From: Lachnospiraceae bacterium UBA1759
GTDB lineage: Bacteria; Bacillota; Clostridia; Lachnospirales; Lachnospiraceae
Direction of reading: 5' to 3'
Length of the DNA: 64,000 nucleotides
Assembly: GCA_002315555.1 (NCBI GenBank)
Contig: DCHF01000055.1
Span: forward strand, 384,829 to 448,828
Below are positions 57,196 to 64,000 of this stretch, in pieces. The position numbers were made by a program, and so were the translations under genes. Positions within the stretch are counted from its first letter, which is position 1. Each line of letters starts with the position of its first letter. Under the pieces are notes generated by a model. That model was not told where the DNA came from and did not search any database. It was given only the letters and a program-made list of their open reading frames with translations.

Positions 57196-58284
57196 TTAAT
57201 TCGGCCACGCTTCATCCGTCACGGTCGGTCCGTCCAGGACCAGCCTGCCGTCTTCAGAGAAGTGCACGCGGTTAACGGCGATCTTTCTTCCGAGGTCCTT
57301 GACCGGAAGACCGCCCATAAACTCCTTTGCGTACCCCGGCCAATGCTGGCGGCCCAGTTTATCTTCCGGGAACGGCCCCATGGAATTGCCTCTTAACGCA
57401 AGCGACCACTCGAATTCATCCGCAGTCATCACATGCACGGACGGATCGAAATATGGCGTGTCGGTGATCATGTGATAGACCATGAACAGTTCACTGCCAT
57501 CCTTGCTGTGAATGAAGGAATTGTGCCCCGGCGCGTAAATGCCTCTTTCCGGCATCGGATAGAGAATCGGATTTTCCGGCGCCTTAGTCCACGGTCCGAG
57601 CGGGGTGGGTGCGGTCGCGTAACCCACACCGTAATCTTCAAAGGTATTGGCGGAGAAGGTCATGTAGTAGGTGTCGTTGTGCTTTAAGACGAACGGTCCC
57701 TCATTCCAGCGGCGTGCATGAAGCGGAACGGTGTGATTCTCCCATTCCTGACAGGGGTGTACCATGAGCTTCGGATGTCCGATGATGTCGGTGAAGTCCG
57801 GCTTCAGCTCTGCTCCGAAGATCCAGCTTTCCTCCAGATCGTCCGCGCCGACCGGATGATGGTAGCAGCTCCAGCACCAGTACAGGTAGAACTTATCAGC
57901 CTCGTGATAGACGTGGATATCGATGGCGCAGTAGCCCGGATCGAAGAGCGGCCGTCCCAAAAGATCCTTGTAGGGGCCCTCCGGCCGATCGGAGACCAGC
58001 ACGCCGATCATGCGGTTTTCCAGCTCATGCGTCGGATTGATCTTGCTTTCCGTCGTGTGGAAAATGTAGTATTTGTCACCGAAATGATAGATCTCCGGTG
58101 CGGATGAGGCGCCGAAGAACCAGTCCTCGTCCGTGGGGGTGTATGCCTGGCCGAGGCTTTCCAGATGTACCAGGTCCTTTGTGCGGTAGAACTCCCAGCC
58201 GGAGCAGAGAATGTAGTAATAACCGTCGTCTGCGAGCATCGCAAAGGGATCGGAACCATAGGCAAGCGGGTTGTGGTAGTTCAT
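57196..58284 (-). CDS. GH43-family beta-xylosidase/arabinofuranosidase-like
   Basis: A 362-residue five-bladed beta-propeller glycosidase. The start MNYHNPLAYGSDPFAM gives the catalytic-base aspartate, the SSAPEIYHFGDKYYIF motif is typical of blade 2, and NEGPFVLKHNDTYYMTFSANTFED contains the catalytic-acid Glu. No signal peptide is present. The ATG overlaps the upstream decarboxylase stop by 4 nt, an odd pairing of functions. Substrate is likely a xylose- or arabinose-containing oligosaccharide. Confidence 0.92.
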   Translation of the reverse strand: MNYHNPLAYGSDPFAMLADDGYYYILCSGWEFYRTKDLVHLESLGQAYTPTDEDWFFGASSAPEIYHFGDKYYIFHTTESKINPTHELENRMIGVLVSDRPEGPYKDLLGRPLFDPGYCAIDIHVYHEADKFYLYWCWSCYHHPVGADDLEESWIFGAELKPDFTDIIGHPKLMVHPCQEWENHTVPLHARRWNEGPFVLKHNDTYYMTFSANTFEDYGVGYATAPTPLGPWTKAPENPILYPMPERGIYAPGHNSFIHSKDGSELFMVYHMITDTPYFDPSVHVMTADEFEWSLALRGNSMGPFPEDKLGRQHWPGYAKEFMGGLPVKDLGRKIAVNRVHFSEDGRLVLDGPTVTDEAWPN

Positions 58285-59774
58285 GAAAATTCTCCTTTCA
58301 CAATGGATATTGTACGGATCCCGTAGGCTTCAAATACCGGGATCAATTCTTCGGTAATACGTTCGCCGCTGACCGCGATGGGTACCGCGGGCGGGCAGGA
58401 AACAGCAGGCGCGCCGAGCACACGGCCAATAGCGTTCTCCACGGGCACCGTTTCATGCAGTGAAAAGACGGCCTCGCGGATCGAGAGGACTTTTTCAAGC
58501 GGACGGAGCCTGAGAGAAGGTGCGGCGCCTGAAGTGATACCGAACGTTTTGCCGTCAGGCAGGGCTTCGGAATCCGCTTCGGACACGCAGCCGGCTTGTA
58601 TCGTCATCTTTGCCGCCTTCAGTGCTTCTTCGATCCGTGCGAAATCCTCTTCCGTGTTATCCGGCGTGAACATAAGCACCAGGAATTCCGCGTCGCAGAA
58701 CTCCGGAATGACCTGATAAGCTTCGAGAAGCTCTCCGAGTCCGGAACCGCTCATACCGAGCTTTCCGGCATTTACAACAAGCTTTAACGGTTCGCTGTCG
58801 GTGTACGGGACGTCAAGGGCTTTCAGCGCGTTTTTAAGAGCTGCGACGCGCGTGACGGTCTTCTTCAGCGATTCCCGGAATTCATCGGCCAGGTAACGGT
58901 TGCAGAGGTCCAGTGAGGCCATGATCAGATATGAGGGCGATGTGGTCCCGGTCACTTCCATGGCGGCTTTCACCTCCCCGCGTGTCGCATAGCCGCTTCG
59001 TACGTGCAAGTACGCGCCGCCGGTCAGGACCGGCAGGGTCTTGTGCGCGGAATCACTGCACATGTCGGCGCCGAGGTCCATCGGATGGAGCGGCGTTTCC
59101 AGAAAATGCAGGTATGCCCCGTGGGCATTGTCCACGAGGAGCAGCACGCCGTAGGCGTGGCAGATCTCGGAAAAGCGCCGGACATCGGCGAGGTGGCCCA
59201 GGTAATCCGGGCTCGTGATAAAGACCGCAAACGGGAGGTCTTGTGCTGCAGCGGCTTCGGATAGCGTTCTCTCAAGGGTTTCCGCGGAGATCCGGCAGGC
59301 GGACACGGAGTTTTCCGCATCTTCCTCCGGGTAGAGCCAGCGGACATCGGTATCCGTGACGGCGCAGGCATACAGGAAAGCTTTATGAGCATTCCGCGCG
59401 GCCAGAATGTACGGGCGTGCGAAGGGTGAAGCTGAAAAGACGGAAGACGGATCAACCGGTGAAGCTGAATTTCCGCAGCCGGCATCAGCCGGGCGGCCGG
59501 CCTTTGCGCGGGCCAGAATGATCATCGACCGGATGCCGTGGCTGGAGCCTTCCACCGAGTAGGCTGTGATGCCGGAACCGAAGAGCGCCGCAGCGTTTTC
59601 CTCGCTTTCCAGAATAATGCCCTCCGGGAAGTACAGCTCGTCCGCGCCGCCGATCTCCGTGATGTCCATCGGCTCCGGACCCAGCCGGACGATGCCTTTA
59701 TGCCCGGGCATGTGGAGGCGGGACGTTCCGCGCTCGGAATATTCTTTTACGTAGTTGTAGATCGGAGTATTCAT
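58281..59774 (-). CDS. Orn/Lys/Arg decarboxylase-family PLP enzyme
   Basis: A 497-residue PLP-dependent, aspartate-aminotransferase-fold enzyme. The N-terminus MNTPIYNYVKEYSERGTSR then HMPGHKG is the classic start of the YaaO/SpeA-like group. The PLP lysine lies in DSAHKTLPVLTGGAYLHV, and VDNAHGAYLHF carries the PLP-contacting Asp and His. It probably decarboxylates lysine, ornithine or arginine for polyamine synthesis, specificity unresolved. An open frame reaches 59843, but the ATG at 59774 matches the family start. It is coupled to the GH43 gene downstream. Confidence 0.9.
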   Translation of the reverse strand: MNTPIYNYVKEYSERGTSRLHMPGHKGIVRLGPEPMDITEIGGADELYFPEGIILESEENAAALFGSGITAYSVEGSSHGIRSMIILARAKAGRPADAGCGNSASPVDPSSVFSASPFARPYILAARNAHKAFLYACAVTDTDVRWLYPEEDAENSVSACRISAETLERTLSEAAAAQDLPFAVFITSPDYLGHLADVRRFSEICHAYGVLLLVDNAHGAYLHFLETPLHPMDLGADMCSDSAHKTLPVLTGGAYLHVRSGYATRGEVKAAMEVTGTTSPSYLIMASLDLCNRYLADEFRESLKKTVTRVAALKNALKALDVPYTDSEPLKLVVNAGKLGMSGSGLGELLEAYQVIPEFCDAEFLVLMFTPDNTEEDFARIEEALKAAKMTIQAGCVSEADSEALPDGKTFGITSGAAPSLRLRPLEKVLSIREAVFSLHETVPVENAIGRVLGAPAVSCPPAVPIAVSGERITEELIPVFEAYGIRTISIVKGEFS

Positions 59775-59917
59775 GATATTGATGATACAGGGTTTATGAG
59801 AAAATAACAAGCGTCTGTCGTAAGAGATTAAGGGCGGGAGCACAGTTTTTATGAAAACGGGGAAAAAGAAAAGATCATTTGATTTTGAAAAGGATAGAAG
59901 AGAAAACGATTTCGTGA

Positions 59918-59923
59918 TATACT
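59918..59923 (+). promoter_or_regulatory. extended -10 element for the ArsC-like gene
   Basis: TATACT preceded by TG (TGATATACT), 58 nt before the start. No clear -35. A small hairpin (ATCCCC/GGGGAT, about 59933-59950) follows within the leader. Confidence 0.4.
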
Positions 59924-59980
59924 GATCATACCATCCCCGATCCGGGGGATCGACCCCGCTATTCTACAGAGGAATCCGAC

Positions 59981-60322
59981 ATGAATATTCAGATCTTTGG
60001 CACCAGGAAGAATTTTGACAGCAAGAAGGCCGAGCGCTATTTCAGCGAGCGCGGCATCAAATACCAGTTCATCGACATGAAGGAAAAGGGCATGAGCAAG
60101 GGCGAGTTCCGCGCGGTATGTCAGGCCGTGGGCGGCGTAAAAAACATGATCGACCCGGATTGTAAGGACAAGGAACTCCTGACGCTGATCGATTACATCG
60201 TCCCGGAGGATCTGGAGGAGAAGATCCTGGATAATCAGAAGGTGATCCGTGTTCCTGTGGTCCGGAACGGAAAGCAGGCGACCCTCGGCTATCAGCCCGA
60301 TGTGTGGAAGAACTGGAAGTGA
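59981..60322 (+). CDS. ArsC/Spx-family protein lacking the catalytic cysteine
   Basis: A 113-residue thioredoxin-fold protein of the ArsC/Spx/YffB group: IQIFGTRKNFDSKKAERYF at the N-terminus, KYQFIDMKEKGMSKGEFR, and the C-terminal RVPVVRNGKQATLGYQPD with the cis-Pro region. The active-site cysteine of arsenate reductases (C-x5-R) and the CxxC of Spx are replaced by G-T-R-K-N, so reductase activity is not expected. It may be a regulatory or binding protein. It precedes the SCIFF locus, which has its own promoter. Confidence 0.85.
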   Translation: MNIQIFGTRKNFDSKKAERYFSERGIKYQFIDMKEKGMSKGEFRAVCQAVGGVKNMIDPDCKDKELLTLIDYIVPEDLEEKILDNQKVIRVPVVRNGKQATLGYQPDVWKNWK

Positions 60323-60361
60323 CGGAATTGTTCCAGGCAGCGCCAAAAGCGCAACTTTACA

Positions 60362-60390
60362 TTGACTTTCGGCCGGCCTCATGATATGAT
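60362..60390 (+). promoter_or_regulatory. sigma-A promoter of the SCIFF locus
   Basis: TTGACT, a 17-nt spacer, then TATGAT, 46 nt before scfA. Near-consensus, consistent with strong expression of the precursor peptide. Confidence 0.75.
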
Positions 60391-60435
60391 ATCGGTTGTT
60401 AAATTGATATTTCTTTCAGAAAAGGAGCATATATC

Positions 60436-60582
60436 ATGAAAAGAATTCAGACTTTAGAAACCCGTAACCTGTGCGAAAGCGCTAAGAACGGCGGCTGTGG
60501 CGAATGCCAGACCTCCTGCCAGTCTGCTTGCAAGACTTCTTGCGGTGTTGCAAACCAGAAGTGCGAAAACACGGAAGAGTAA
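60436..60582 (+). CDS. scfA: SCIFF ribosomally synthesised peptide precursor
   Basis: A 48-residue precursor of the near-universal clostridial RiPP called six cysteines in forty-five residues. The leader MKRIQTLETRNL is followed by the conserved core GGCGECQTSCQSACKTSC and GVANQKCE. Six canonical cysteines are at positions 21, 24, 28, 32, 36 and 43, and an extra cysteine is at 13. In the family the maturase makes a thioether between a Cys and a Thr of the core; T34 in CKTSC is a candidate. The ATG follows AAAGGAG. The maturase lies 82 nt downstream after a hairpin. Confidence 0.95.
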   Translation: MKRIQTLETRNLCESAKNGGCGECQTSCQSACKTSCGVANQKCENTEE

Positions 60583-60598
60583 TCGGACTTAAAGATAA

Positions 60599-60627
60599 GG
60601 GCGTCGCCGGATCGGCGGCGCTCTTTT
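60599..60627 (+). terminator. attenuator hairpin between scfA and scfB
   Basis: A GC-rich stem of about 11 positions (60599-60609 and 60613-60623, two G-U pairs) with a short GAT loop, then TTTT. It lies 16 nt after the scfA stop. A partial terminator here would give much more peptide mRNA than maturase mRNA. Confidence 0.75.
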
Positions 60628-60664
60628 CGTTTGCACTCAGAAATATATCAGACAAGGATCAATC

Positions 60665-62044
60665 ATGGTACATCAGTATAAATTAAACGGCTATAACATC
60701 GTCCTCGATACCTGTTCCGGCTCCGTCCACGCGGTGGATGAGGTCGCGTATGATGTCATCGAAATGTTCCCGGAGGCGGAGGAAGCGGAGATCATCCGTG
60801 TGCTGTCCGAAAAATACGCGGACCGTGCCGATGTCACCCCGGAAGACCTGCAGCTTTGCATCGACGATGTCAAGGCATTAAATGACGCGGGCAAGCTTTA
60901 CACTGCGGACAACTACGGCGACATGGCGGGCACCCTGAAGGAGCGCTCCGGCAATGTCATCAAGGCACTCTGCCTGCATGTGGCGCATACCTGCAACTTA
61001 AACTGCTCTTACTGCTTTGCCAGCCAGGGCAAATACCACGGCGACCGCGCCATCATGTCCTTTGAGGTCGGCAAACGTGCGCTGGACTTTCTGATGGAAA
61101 ACTCCGGTACCCGCAGAAACCTCGAGGTCGATTTCTTTGGCGGCGAGCCCCTCATGAACTGGGACGTGGTGAAACAGCTCGTGGAGTACGCGCGTTCCGT
61201 TGAAAAGGAGCACAAAAAGAATTTCCGTTTCACGCTGACTACGAACGGCATGCTGATCGATGACGAGGTCATCGACTTCTGCAACCGCGAGATGAGCAAC
61301 GTGGTCCTCAGCCTGGACGGCCGTCAGGAAATTCATGACCGCCTTCGCGTGGACTATGCGGGACACGGCAGCTACGAGAAGATCGTTCCCAAGTTCCAAA
61401 AGCTTGTTGAAGCCCGCGGCGGTAAGAATTACTACATGCGCGGTACCTTCACGCATGCAAACCCGGACTTCACAAACGATGTCTTCCACATGGCGGATCT
61501 CGGCTTCACCGAGCTCTCCATGGAGCCCGTCGTCTGTGCGCCCGGTGATCCGGCTGCGCTCACTCCCGAGGACCTGGAGATCGTCAAGGAACAGTATGAG
61601 ATCCTTGCCGGGGACATGCTGCGGAGAGAAGAAGAGGGTAAGCCCATTACTTTCTATCACTATATGATCGACCTGACCGGCGGCCCGTGCATCTACAAGC
61701 GTATTTCCGGCTGCGGCTCCGGCACTGAATACATGGCCGTCACCCCCTGGGGCGATCTCTATCCCTGCCACCAGTTCGTCGGCGAGGAGAAGTACAAGCT
61801 GGGCGATATTTATAACGGTGTGACCAACGACCCGCTCCGCGAGGAGTTCCGTGCCTGCAATGCTTATGCACGTCCGGAATGCAAGGAATGCTGGGCTAAG
61901 CTGTATTGCTCCGGTGGTTGTGCAGCCAATGCTTACCACGCATCCGGCACCATCCGCGGAATCTACGAACCGGGCTGCGAACTGTTCAGAAAGCGCATTG
62001 AGTGCGCGATCATGATCCAGGTCGCAAAGGCCGTCAAAAAGTAA
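60665..62044 (+). CDS. scfB: SCIFF radical SAM maturase
   Basis: A 459-residue radical SAM enzyme that forms the thioether cross-link in SCIFF. The N-terminal region (about 1-95) resembles the peptide-binding RRE domain. The radical SAM cluster motif C110-NLN-C114-SY-C117 follows. The C-terminal SPASM region holds the auxiliary-cluster cysteines, from SGCGSGTEYMAV through YPCHQF to CKECWAKLYCSGGC and the final PGCELF. Length matches ScfB/CteB enzymes. The ATG at 60665 follows AAGGA. Cofactors are SAM and three 4Fe-4S clusters by family knowledge. Confidence 0.95.
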   Translation: MVHQYKLNGYNIVLDTCSGSVHAVDEVAYDVIEMFPEAEEAEIIRVLSEKYADRADVTPEDLQLCIDDVKALNDAGKLYTADNYGDMAGTLKERSGNVIKALCLHVAHTCNLNCSYCFASQGKYHGDRAIMSFEVGKRALDFLMENSGTRRNLEVDFFGGEPLMNWDVVKQLVEYARSVEKEHKKNFRFTLTTNGMLIDDEVIDFCNREMSNVVLSLDGRQEIHDRLRVDYAGHGSYEKIVPKFQKLVEARGGKNYYMRGTFTHANPDFTNDVFHMADLGFTELSMEPVVCAPGDPAALTPEDLEIVKEQYEILAGDMLRREEEGKPITFYHYMIDLTGGPCIYKRISGCGSGTEYMAVTPWGDLYPCHQFVGEEKYKLGDIYNGVTNDPLREEFRACNAYARPECKECWAKLYCSGGCAANAYHASGTIRGIYEPGCELFRKRIECAIMIQVAKAVKK

Positions 62045-62101
62045 CGATGATCCGGCTGCCGGGAAAGAATAAGCATTGCCGCGGAAATCTGTAAAAAACT
62101 G

Positions 62102-62129
62102 TTGACATTATCTTTTTTGGTGCTATAAT
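62102..62129 (+). promoter_or_regulatory. sigma-A promoter of tRNA-Arg
   Basis: TTGACA, a 16-nt spacer, then TATAAT in an extended -10 (TGCTATAAT), 28 nt before the tRNA. Consensus hexamers fit a stable RNA gene. Confidence 0.85.
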
Positions 62130-62156
62130 AATGCTGTTGTCGATGAGCGACAGTAT

Positions 62157-62230
<74 letters not shown>

Positions 62231-62237
62231 TTGATGT

Positions 62238-62265
62238 AAGGGCTCCCCTAGTGGGAGCCCTTTTT
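62238..62265 (+). terminator. terminator of tRNA-Arg
   Basis: A stem AAGGGCTCCC/GGGAGCCCTT with a 5-nt loop and T5, 8 nt after the tRNA end. Confidence 0.9.
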
Positions 62266-62315
62266 GTATATTCCGTACGCGCCCATGCGCGGACTGAAAT
62301 CTTTGGAGACAGTAT

Positions 62316-63875
62316 ATGATCAAACGGGTAAGCGCGCTCCTTGCGGCCCTGCTTTTATTATTTTCGGCGGGGTGTAAAGGGAAAGGCGCGGATGCTTCAT
62401 CAACCGCGGGAGACGCGGCAGAAGCATCATCGATCACCACAACTGAAGCATCGGAACCGGAGACCGCTCGGGAAACGACGGAAGCCGCACTTCCGCACAC
62501 GTTAAAAAATGTGGATCTGGACGTGGACAGCGATGCCTACTGCGTCCTCAATGCGGACGGCAGCATCTATATGGCGGAGAATGAATTTGAGCCTTATGCT
62601 CCGGCCAGTATCACCAAGGTGCTGACCGCGCTCGTGGTCGCGGAATGGGTCGGTTTGGACGATACGGTGACGGTCACGGAGAAGGAAGTGCTCGAGAACA
62701 TCGAAATCATGAGCTCCGGCGTGACACCGTCTTTGAAAGCGGAAGAAACATTTACGGTGCGGGACCTTTTATACGCGCTTCTTCTTTCCTCCACGAACGC
62801 CGCCGGCAATGTCCTTGCGGATTACGTGGCCGGAAGCAACGATGCCTTTGCGGCTATGATGAATCAGAAGTGTGAGGCACTGGGACTCACGCATTCCCGG
62901 TTTTTAAACCCGCACGGTCTGGATACGGAAGGGCACTACACCTGTGCCTATGACATGGCCTGTATTCTGAAGGCGGCCTGTGAAAACGAGCAGGTCCGTA
63001 CGATCATGAGCTCCGTCGCGTACACGATCGCGGCCACGGAATACTCCGAAGCCCGCGGCGTGTACATGGGTCACAATATGGTCAACGGGACCATCGTCTG
63101 CGAGGGCGTCTACGCCGGAAAGAGCGGCAATACGGGGAAAGCGAAAGCGACCCTGTTAACTGCGGTCAGCCGCGGCGGCAAGGATCTTTATGTCTGCACG
63201 ATGCATTCGGACGATGCCCAATCCTATGAAGATACGGAAAACCTGATCGAGTACGCGTACGCGATGATGAAGGGAGAGACCTATCAGGGCAAGGTCATCT
63301 GCCACAATATCGAAGTAAAGAGCGTGGACGCGTCCGGCATCACGTTTTCTTTTGAAATCGGAAACCCCGCAACTTCGGCGCGTATGGTATACTGGGATAT
63401 GGCCAAGGGAACCGCGGATGCGAAGTTCATCGACCTTACCGGCGTGTCCGGGAAGATGGAGAAGCACATCGACTTCCCACATGCCGGCGCATATAACGTG
63501 CAGGTGTTTGCGACCGGAGTCCGCGGTGAAGAATACGGTCGAACGGTTGCGGTGTTCTTTACGGGCAGTGCACTTGAGGCCGGCATGATGCAGTACAACG
63601 GCTGCAGCTACATTATTGATGAAAAGGGGATGCTGATGACCGGAACCGTTCAGACGGACGATGGTTTCTACAGCATTTACAGTGACGGTTCCGTGGGACA
63701 CGGCTTTGTGGGCGGACGCTTCTATGCGGGGGCGGACGGAAAGATCGTGACCGGCTGGATCGAGGTGAACGGAACAAAATACTACTGCCAGGCGGACGGA
63801 AGACTTGCCACGGGGCGGATGGTCATCGGCGGGACGCTGTACACCTTCGCGGAGAACGGCGCGCTGATCAATTAA
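62316..63875 (+). CDS. D-alanyl-D-alanine carboxypeptidase lipoprotein with cell-wall-binding repeats
   Basis: A 519-residue penicillin-binding-like carboxypeptidase. The signal peptide ends in the lipobox FSAGC (C20), so it is lipid-anchored outside the membrane. A Ser/Thr/Glu-rich linker (about 22-60) leads to the S11 peptidase domain with S98-ITK101 (SxxK), SSTNAAG (SxN) and GKSGNTGK (KxG). A DacA-type C-terminal beta domain follows. Residues about 425-519 hold choline-binding-like repeats (VTGWIEVNGTKYYCQADGRLATG and GTLYTFAENG). It trims peptidoglycan side chains. The gene is followed after 10 nt by prmA. Confidence 0.93.
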   Translation: MIKRVSALLAALLLLFSAGCKGKGADASSTAGDAAEASSITTTEASEPETARETTEAALPHTLKNVDLDVDSDAYCVLNADGSIYMAENEFEPYAPASITKVLTALVVAEWVGLDDTVTVTEKEVLENIEIMSSGVTPSLKAEETFTVRDLLYALLLSSTNAAGNVLADYVAGSNDAFAAMMNQKCEALGLTHSRFLNPHGLDTEGHYTCAYDMACILKAACENEQVRTIMSSVAYTIAATEYSEARGVYMGHNMVNGTIVCEGVYAGKSGNTGKAKATLLTAVSRGGKDLYVCTMHSDDAQSYEDTENLIEYAYAMMKGETYQGKVICHNIEVKSVDASGITFSFEIGNPATSARMVYWDMAKGTADAKFIDLTGVSGKMEKHIDFPHAGAYNVQVFATGVRGEEYGRTVAVFFTGSALEAGMMQYNGCSYIIDEKGMLMTGTVQTDDGFYSIYSDGSVGHGFVGGRFYAGADGKIVTGWIEVNGTKYYCQADGRLATGRMVIGGTLYTFAENGALIN

Positions 63876-63885
63876 GGAGAATGCT

Positions 63886-64000
63886 ATGAAGTGGAAGGAA
63901 TTTACCATTAAGACGACGGCGATCGCAGAGGATCTGGTGGCGGACATGCTGTCCGAGCTCGGAATCAGCGGCGTGGAAGTGAAGGATACCATTCATCTGG
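63886..64000 (+). CDS. prmA: ribosomal protein L11 methyltransferase, N-terminal part (runs off window)
   Basis: Only the first 38 codons are in the window: MKWKEFTIKTTAIAEDLVADM, then LGISGVEV. This matches the N-terminal substrate-recognition domain of PrmA, which trimethylates ribosomal protein L11. The ATG at 63886 follows AAGGAGA. The catalytic domain lies beyond base 64000, so this call rests on the N-terminus and is provisional. Confidence 0.8.
   Translation, partial: MKWKEFTIKTTAIAEDLVADMLSELGISGVEVKDTIHL

Overview
The window reads as chromosomal DNA of a Gram-positive Clostridia bacterium, most likely a Lachnospiraceae-like gut or rumen organism. The evidence is a SCIFF peptide with its radical SAM maturase, a BceAB/BceRS-type module, many cytoplasmic plant- and host-glycan hydrolases (GH5-, GH36-, GH43- and GH116-like), TTGACA/TATAAT promoters, strong AAGGAG ribosome binding sites, and short-loop hairpin terminators. 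I saw no rRNA genes, insertion sequences, phage genes or CRISPR arrays. One tRNA-Arg(ACG) is present.

Layout. Positions 1-6540 hold a MATE pump, a TPR protein and a DUF4037 nucleotidyltransferase-like protein in one operon, then a serine hydrolase, an auxin-efflux-carrier-type permease (-) and a GH5-like hydrolase. Positions 6699-11317 hold a BceAB-type ABC transporter followed by its two-component system. Positions 11418-13757 hold pyroglutamyl peptidase, a small membrane protein and class II fumarase. Positions 13789-15607 (-) hold an ABC-2 transporter with an HTH-AbrB fusion regulator. Positions 15859-27232 are mixed: carboxylesterase, a CmpB-type membrane protein, an operon of an ICMT-like protein, a GH3 adenylating enzyme and an HD-GYP phosphodiesterase, a protein of unknown function, an MFS transporter, an NTF2-like protein and YbaK.

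Positions 27299-34314 (-) form one long type IV pilus-like operon. It begins with a degenerate GGDEF protein, an ECF sigma factor and a putative anti-sigma partner, followed by a transglutaminase-like lipoprotein, PilC, four pilin-like membrane proteins and PilT. Divergent from it, 35010-47666 encodes two very large repeat-built surface proteins. Each has a C-terminal transmembrane anchor of the same non-LPXTG type, and each is followed immediately by the same pair of tiny membrane proteins. This twice-repeated triad (anchor protein, YTLP peptide, FCWWDLVALLV peptide) is the best candidate for an undescribed surface-display system. The first surface protein carries a von Willebrand A domain with a duplicated Cys/His-rich insertion right after its MIDAS motif.

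Positions 47792-58284 are a glycan-degradation island (two GH36, GH116, GH43, two alpha/beta hydrolases) that also contains a signal peptidase I. No sugar transporter lies in it and the hydrolases lack signal peptides, so uptake must be encoded elsewhere. Positions 58281-64000 hold an Orn/Lys/Arg decarboxylase-family protein, an ArsC-fold protein without the catalytic cysteine, SCIFF peptide and maturase, tRNA-Arg, a D,D-carboxypeptidase lipoprotein and the start of prmA.
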